The position numbers and the translations under genes are program-made. From Hypsibius dujardini (taxonomy: Eukaryota; Tardigrada; Eutardigrada; Parachela; Hypsibiidae): a DNA stretch of 22,193 nt. The stretch is from NCBI GenBank assembly GCA_001579985.1, contig LRSR01013446.1:1-22193 (forward strand), written 5' to 3'. Positions within the stretch are counted from its first letter, which is position 1. Every line of letters starts with the position of its first letter. This document shows positions 18,160 through 22,193 of the stretch, in pieces. Below the pieces are notes generated by a model. It saw nothing but the letters and a program-made list of their open reading frames with translations, had not been told where the DNA came from and ran no database searches.

Positions 18160-21100
18160 CTAAACGGACGTCTCCCAGGCGGAGATATGTCCTAAAATGA
18201 CGAAGACGTCAGAATACCATAGGCGAAGAGTGGTGGCAATAATAACAGAGTACACCTACCTCGACTATGAAGGATCATTAGGCGCTTCTGGACAGCGTCT
18301 TTGTAACGAAGGAGGATCATTCGGTCGCCGTCATTGTCGGCCTGCTGGTGGAGTGAGTGAAGGAGTGTGAAGGCAGTGTCGTAACGGTTGAAGCACTCCT
18401 CAGGATTGCCAAACAGTTCGTCCAAGGCGGCTGACTGACACTGAAACGTCCGCAATGAGTACCGATTCACGCAACCCAGCAATGATTATCAAGTCACTTA
18501 CGGATTCCAGCGCGTGTGCATAGAGGATCGAGTCAGCAGACACGGAGACCGATTGCATGTCCAGCGATTCAAACATTTGGTTTTTACTGAGTCGCTTCAC
18601 CACGGCCAGGCATTCGGCGTACAATGTGTGCAGACTGGAAACAGCTACGAAACGGAAGCCAATCCAGTTAGCGAGGCGACAAAAGTACGCAGCCTGAAAA
18701 GGCATCACATACCAAGTTTCATGGAATTGGAAGGCTGCAGTCGTTTAGCGGCGTATTCATTGCGGGCATAGCTCAAGGCAGTCTGCAGCGTTTGAAGGCT
18801 TTTCCAGTAGAGTACCAGCTTTTCCGCCCATCTGCAACAAAACACAGAGTGTGTGTTAACCGTTACCACCGTTACCGTTACCAACGTTACCGTTACCACA
18901 AAGCAATTCCAGAGGCAAATCCTACTTATCTGTTAGAAAATGATTAAACATTATCGAAATTTCTCTTACTTTTGACTGATGCTTGTCACGTTGAACCGTT
19001 GGAGTGCGTCGTCGGTGTCGCATCCGCCGCCGTTCTGCCCGGCAAACCGAATCGGTGTGTCCCGCGTTTTGGCCACTTCGATGATGCACTGTACGAGATG
19101 GCGGACGAAAATCAGCTTGGACAGGCAGTCGTTGTGCTCCTTCTCCAGCAGCACTTCCTGCGACAGCTCCGGCGGGACCATATTCATCAGCTCCTCAAAA
19201 GTGTTGGGCGAACCTTGGGTCTCTGAGCCGCTGCGACTTCGCTGCCGACCACTTGAACCGGAAATCGTTCTACAGACAACGTGTGCTGTTGAATATTTCG
19301 TACTCGGGTAACAAGGCGACAGCGGCACAGACACGTTTAAAGGCAGGCAGGAAAAATTCCCCAAAGCGCATAAACCTTACCTTTGACGTGAATGGCCCAG
19401 TGACCCGCGAATCTCTCCCGGTACGGCAAAAGCCGGCGGGATGCTACTCTCCGGCTGCGGCGATTCCGGTTCGAACTGGAAAGTCAATGCCTTATCAAAC
19501 GCATGCATCTCCGGTAGTGTATAGGCCCGGCTGATCTTCGACTGCGATTGCTCAATTGCATGCAAATCAAAGATTCCCGTCGAGGGGGTCCGAATCTTCG
19601 TCAGCATTCCCGCCAAACCCGCCGGTATGGAGCCGTTCTTATGGAACAACTGCGAACGGGGATTCTCCGAGAAGCTATCCCCTGGGACTGTCGGCAGCGA
19701 CAGACGTCCAGCATGAACCGGAGGAGTGCCCATGCAGAACTGCACTGGCGGAGGAGTCAGCGACTGCATCAGGGCATCCCTACCTTCCTCGTCGTCGTCA
19801 TGACTGCGTGAGTGCTCTTTCTTCCGCGGAGCATGCTCTTCGATCGGACTGCCATGACTCATAGCCAATGGAGAGACGAGGTTCCGCGTCGGGCTTTGGA
19901 TGAGTCGCGGGGAGGACGTCAGCCTGGGCGGTGGCGGGGAAGACCGAATGCCGGTACCTTCGACGTTCTTCAACGAACTAAACGAGACGGCGGTTTTGTC
20001 GGAGAAGTTCAACGTCGGGGCGGCCCTCGGTTGGGATTTCGAAGATGCAGCGGCTCGGCCGGGTCGAGGAGAATCCACAGCACGCGGTGACTGGCCCTCA
20101 CCGTAATCAATGGACTCTGCGTTGGATGGGACAAAGTCGTAGTCGTCGTTGGAACTGGACGAGCGGGAATCTTCATCTTGAGGGTCTTTTGTCGGCGGCG
20201 AAGAAGGTTCAAGAGGTTTGAGGGACTCCATGACGGATTCGTGAAGGAGCTGGGGATCGCGAACTCGCGGCACACTGGTCCGCAGGAAGGCGTGGCCGAA
20301 GAAGTCATCGAACTCGATGCGATCTCGTGGATTTCGTTTCAGGAGCCGGAGAAGGAGATCACGAAATTCCGGAGTGGTGCGGGCGGGGATGAGCGGTTTG
20401 AGATCCTGATTGCGCTCGTAGAATTGTTTTAGCTGCTGAGGATTGTTTGCCTGGAACAAATCGCACAAAAACCAATGAGGACTCCGATCCTTCCCCTTTC
20501 CCGTGAAGCTTGGATTCGTCAATCAACTGAACGTCTTACCTGGAAAGGGGCTTGACCAACGAAGCACTGGTACAAAATAGTCCCCAGGCTCCACAGGTCC
20601 GCTTTGGCATCGTAGTGTTGCGACATGATGACCTCCGGGGCCATATACATCGGCGAGCCACACAAGGTTGCCGCCATCACGCCGTCCTGCAGAAAGCGAG
20701 CGAATCCAAAATCAGCAATCTTCAGCTGGATGGTCTCCGGATCCGGGCGCTTTTCCTTCTTTTCGCAACACAACAGAATGTTTTGCGGTCTAAAAACATA
20801 AAAGCAGTCAATTTGCTGAGTTTTTCATTACCACATTTTCTTTTTCCAGGGCATCAGCATTGTAACTCACACCTTACACCATAAGTTAATGAAAATTTAG
20901 TAATCCTAACTTGATTTCAATCAACTACAAGATTGACTACACTGGAGGGTCTGGGGTATGGGCAAAAGGGGCGGAGCAGGGGTGGCCAGGTGGTTGAGTA
21001 CACTGGAGAGTCCGGGGTATGGGCAAAATGGGCGGAGCAGGGGGTGGTCAGGTGGTTGAGTACATTTGAGGGTCCGGGGTCCGGGGTCCGGGGTATGGGC

Positions 21101-21470
21101 AAAAGGGGCGGAGCAGGGGGTGGTCAAGTGGTTGATTGTTCGATTGTCTGAAAACCACCCCCTGCCCCGCCCCTTTCGCCCATTCCCCGGACCCTCCAGT
21201 GTACTCAATCTTGTCGTTGACTGTACTCACTTTAAATCTCGATGGACAATGCCTTTGATCTTCAAGGACTCAATGGCAGCGGCCAACTGCCGCGCAAAGT
21301 GCCGGATGGTGTCCTCCGTCAAAGTGCCAGAAGCTGAGCGGAAAAAGTATTTTATGAGAATAGTGCAATGCAGGTCAATGAAAATAATAAAAACTTGTAC
21401 CGTGAAGGAATTCGGATAAATCGCCACCGTTGCAGTACTCCATGACCAGGTAGACATGCTGGGCGGTTTC
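18160..21470 (-). CDS. ULK: ULK1/ULK2-like (Atg1/unc-51) autophagy-initiating Ser/Thr kinase, 5'-partial
   Basis: Nine exons read in this order: 21401-21470, 21231-21333, 20540-20789, 19381-20450, 18970-19269, 18713-18831, 18502-18644, 18260-18440 and 18160-18191. All are GT-AG and in phase, giving 755 residues. The N-lobe (Gly loop, catalytic Lys) is beyond the right edge. Present are [13 protein letters not shown] (hinge), IVHRDLKPQNILL (catalytic loop), [31 protein letters not shown] (activation segment) and the C-lobe end [15 protein letters not shown] Ser/Pro-rich disordered linker follows, with an acidic NDDYDFVPS motif at about residue 245. The C-terminal EAT/tandem-MIT region is recognisable from the [20 protein letters not shown] segment to [10 protein letters not shown] and the KRLMIL end. 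In animals this kinase phosphorylates ATG13, FIP200 and Beclin-1 complexes to start autophagosome formation. The last intron (18192-18259) is optional: reading through it stays open to a stop at 18192, giving an alternative tail. Confidence 0.93.
18857..18899. repeat. (CGTTAC)n-like short repeat in ULK intron
   Basis: Degenerate GTTACCGTTACC hexamers, about seven units, lie inside the 138-nt intron 18832-18969. Confidence 0.85.
20918..21223. mobile_element. Hairpin MITE family A, copy 4 (306 bp), in ULK intron at the splice donor
   Basis: The right end CTTGTCGTTGACTG is followed by TA at 21224-21225. The left end has decayed (TT-CAATCAACTACAAG). The left arm is present as three tandem units of about 60 bp (GGGCAAAAGGGGCGGAGCAG cores) against a single right arm, the mirror image of copy 1. 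The third unit also has a triplicated GGGGTCC. Together with its flanks it makes up most of the 441-nt intron 20790-21230. Confidence 0.86.
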
Positions 21471-21800
21471 CTGCAAAAACATGACCGCATTAATTTTGAT
21501 GCAAATCAGTTTGACTCGGTCAGTTGAACGGTGACACTGTGTTGGTAGAAAAAAACGCTGGAAATATTGCAACGACTATTTTGTTGTTAACTATTAAAAT
21601 AGAATGCAGGGACAAAGCTAGCAACACTGGATCAGGCGCGGAAATCCAATACGATCCGAGGGAAACCGGCCAGAAAGATAAAGACAATAACAGATTTATG
21701 GACAATTTGACAAACAATCGGCGGCAACGATCACTGTCCACCTTCACCGATAGGAATTCATACAAAAAAGATTACAGTTGCGAGTAAACAGAAAACCCAA

Positions 21801-21922
21801 ACACACGTGACAAAAACCTTGCGCTGACCGAATCAAGCACTTTAGCTCGGGGCTGTGTACAACAGCCCTAAAACGAGTGTAATGGCTTGACTCGGTTAGC
21901 GCAAAATTTTTGCCACGTGTGT
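21801..21922. mobile_element. MITE family B, copy 2 (about 122 bp)
   Basis: Terminal inverted repeats are ACACACGTGACAAAAACCTT then GCGCTGACCGA, and the complement of these TCGGTTAGCGCAAAATTTTT then GCCACGTGTGT, about 37 bp with few mismatches. The interior contains AACGAGTGTAATGGC, inverted relative to the copy at 16091-16216. It lies upstream of the first visible ULK exon, presumably in an intron. Confidence 0.85.
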
Positions 21923-22140
21923 ATTGCAGACATTAGCTGCAACGGGGATCAAGCCTTGTTCGTTAACGTGTTTCAAATCAAAAAAGCTTCAGTCCTCGTC
22001 TGCTGGAATCAAACTTTAACCGCGGCAAAGCTCCTGACTGAACTAGACTGATGACCCGATAGCTCATCCATCACGCACACACATCGCCCGGCATCCCGCG
22101 ACAACACAAACGCGAAACGCGGTTGCCCTGCGAAAGCGAA

Positions 22141-22193
22141 AGTGAGAGACAGAGAAAGAGAGAGTGAGCGAGAGAGAGAGAGTGTGTGAGCGA
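22141..22193. repeat. GA-rich (GAGA)n low-complexity tract at right edge
   Basis: Imperfect GA dinucleotide and GAGAGA runs continue to the end of the window, on a purine-rich strand. Confidence 0.85.

Larger units (their letters stand above)
21471..22193. other. Intron or upstream DNA of the ULK-like gene
   Basis: No segment here, on the minus strand, encodes the expected kinase N-lobe (Gly-rich loop or VAVK-type motif), so the preceding exon is outside the window. Apart from MITE B copy 2 and the terminal GA-rich tract, nothing was recognised; the ORFs at about 21520-21790 lack support. Confidence 0.6.

Noticed and set aside
18645-18712. Exon extension encoding [14 protein letters not shown] in the ULK gene
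   Set aside because: Joining it requires a 19-nt intron in the wrong phase; splicing 18713 to 18644 is in phase, gives a 68-nt intron and restores the alignment to the ULK tail.
21520-21790. Overlapping ORFs on both strands as a small gene or the missing ULK exon
   Set aside because: Neither strand shows kinase N-lobe motifs or a matching acceptor/donor phase, and composition looks non-coding.
1-22193. tRNA, rRNA or an undescribed multi-gene defence or biosynthetic system
   Set aside because: I saw no cloverleaf or rRNA-like segments, and the recognised genes are unrelated housekeeping genes in mixed orientation.

Overview
This window is nuclear DNA from an animal, most likely a compact-genome invertebrate. 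It carries five intron-rich protein-coding genes on both strands, no bacterial signals, many very short GT-AG introns (minimum about 59 nt) and abundant micro/minisatellites and small hairpin transposons. A tardigrade-like or other ecdysozoan genome would fit the intron size and base composition, but the sequence alone does not settle the phylum.

Layout, left to right. 1-1048: a (GTCT)n tract, then a large foldback transposon with tandemly duplicated left arms. 1049-5195 (+): the 3' part of an unrecognised gene encoding a largely helical protein; its 5' exons lie off the left edge. 5838-8203 (-): a complete SLC35B1 homologue (ER nucleotide/nucleotide-sugar carrier), 7 exons, 362 aa. 9042-13050 (+): a complete ARMC8 homologue (armadillo subunit of the CTLH/GID E3 ligase), 14 exons, 786 aa. 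13452-15883 (-): a complete TMEM120 homologue, 11 exons, 349 aa. 15884-18159: intergenic DNA full of simple repeats and three MITEs. 18160-21470 (-): an ULK1/ULK2 (Atg1/unc-51) autophagy kinase lacking its first exon(s), which lie beyond the right edge. 21471-22193: intron or upstream DNA of that gene, with another MITE and a GA-rich tract.

The unknown gene and SLC35B1 converge, SLC35B1 and ARMC8 diverge from an 838-bp shared upstream region, and ARMC8 and TMEM120 converge only 401 bp apart. The genes are unrelated in function (ER transport, ubiquitin ligase, membrane protein, autophagy kinase), so there is no operon-like or pathway cluster. For the four recognised genes, exon lengths and splice phases close exactly, so their structures are well supported.

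I found no evidence of a new multi-gene system. The most notable content is non-coding: (i) a family of four TA-flanked, almost fully palindromic MITEs with Tc1/mariner-like CAGT ends and tandemly expanded arms, one abutting a splice donor in the ULK gene; (ii) a second MITE family with two copies; (iii) a strict split between minimal introns (59-111 nt) and longer introns, most of which are filled by tandem repeats or MITEs; (iv) a minisatellite that supplies the stop codon of TMEM120.
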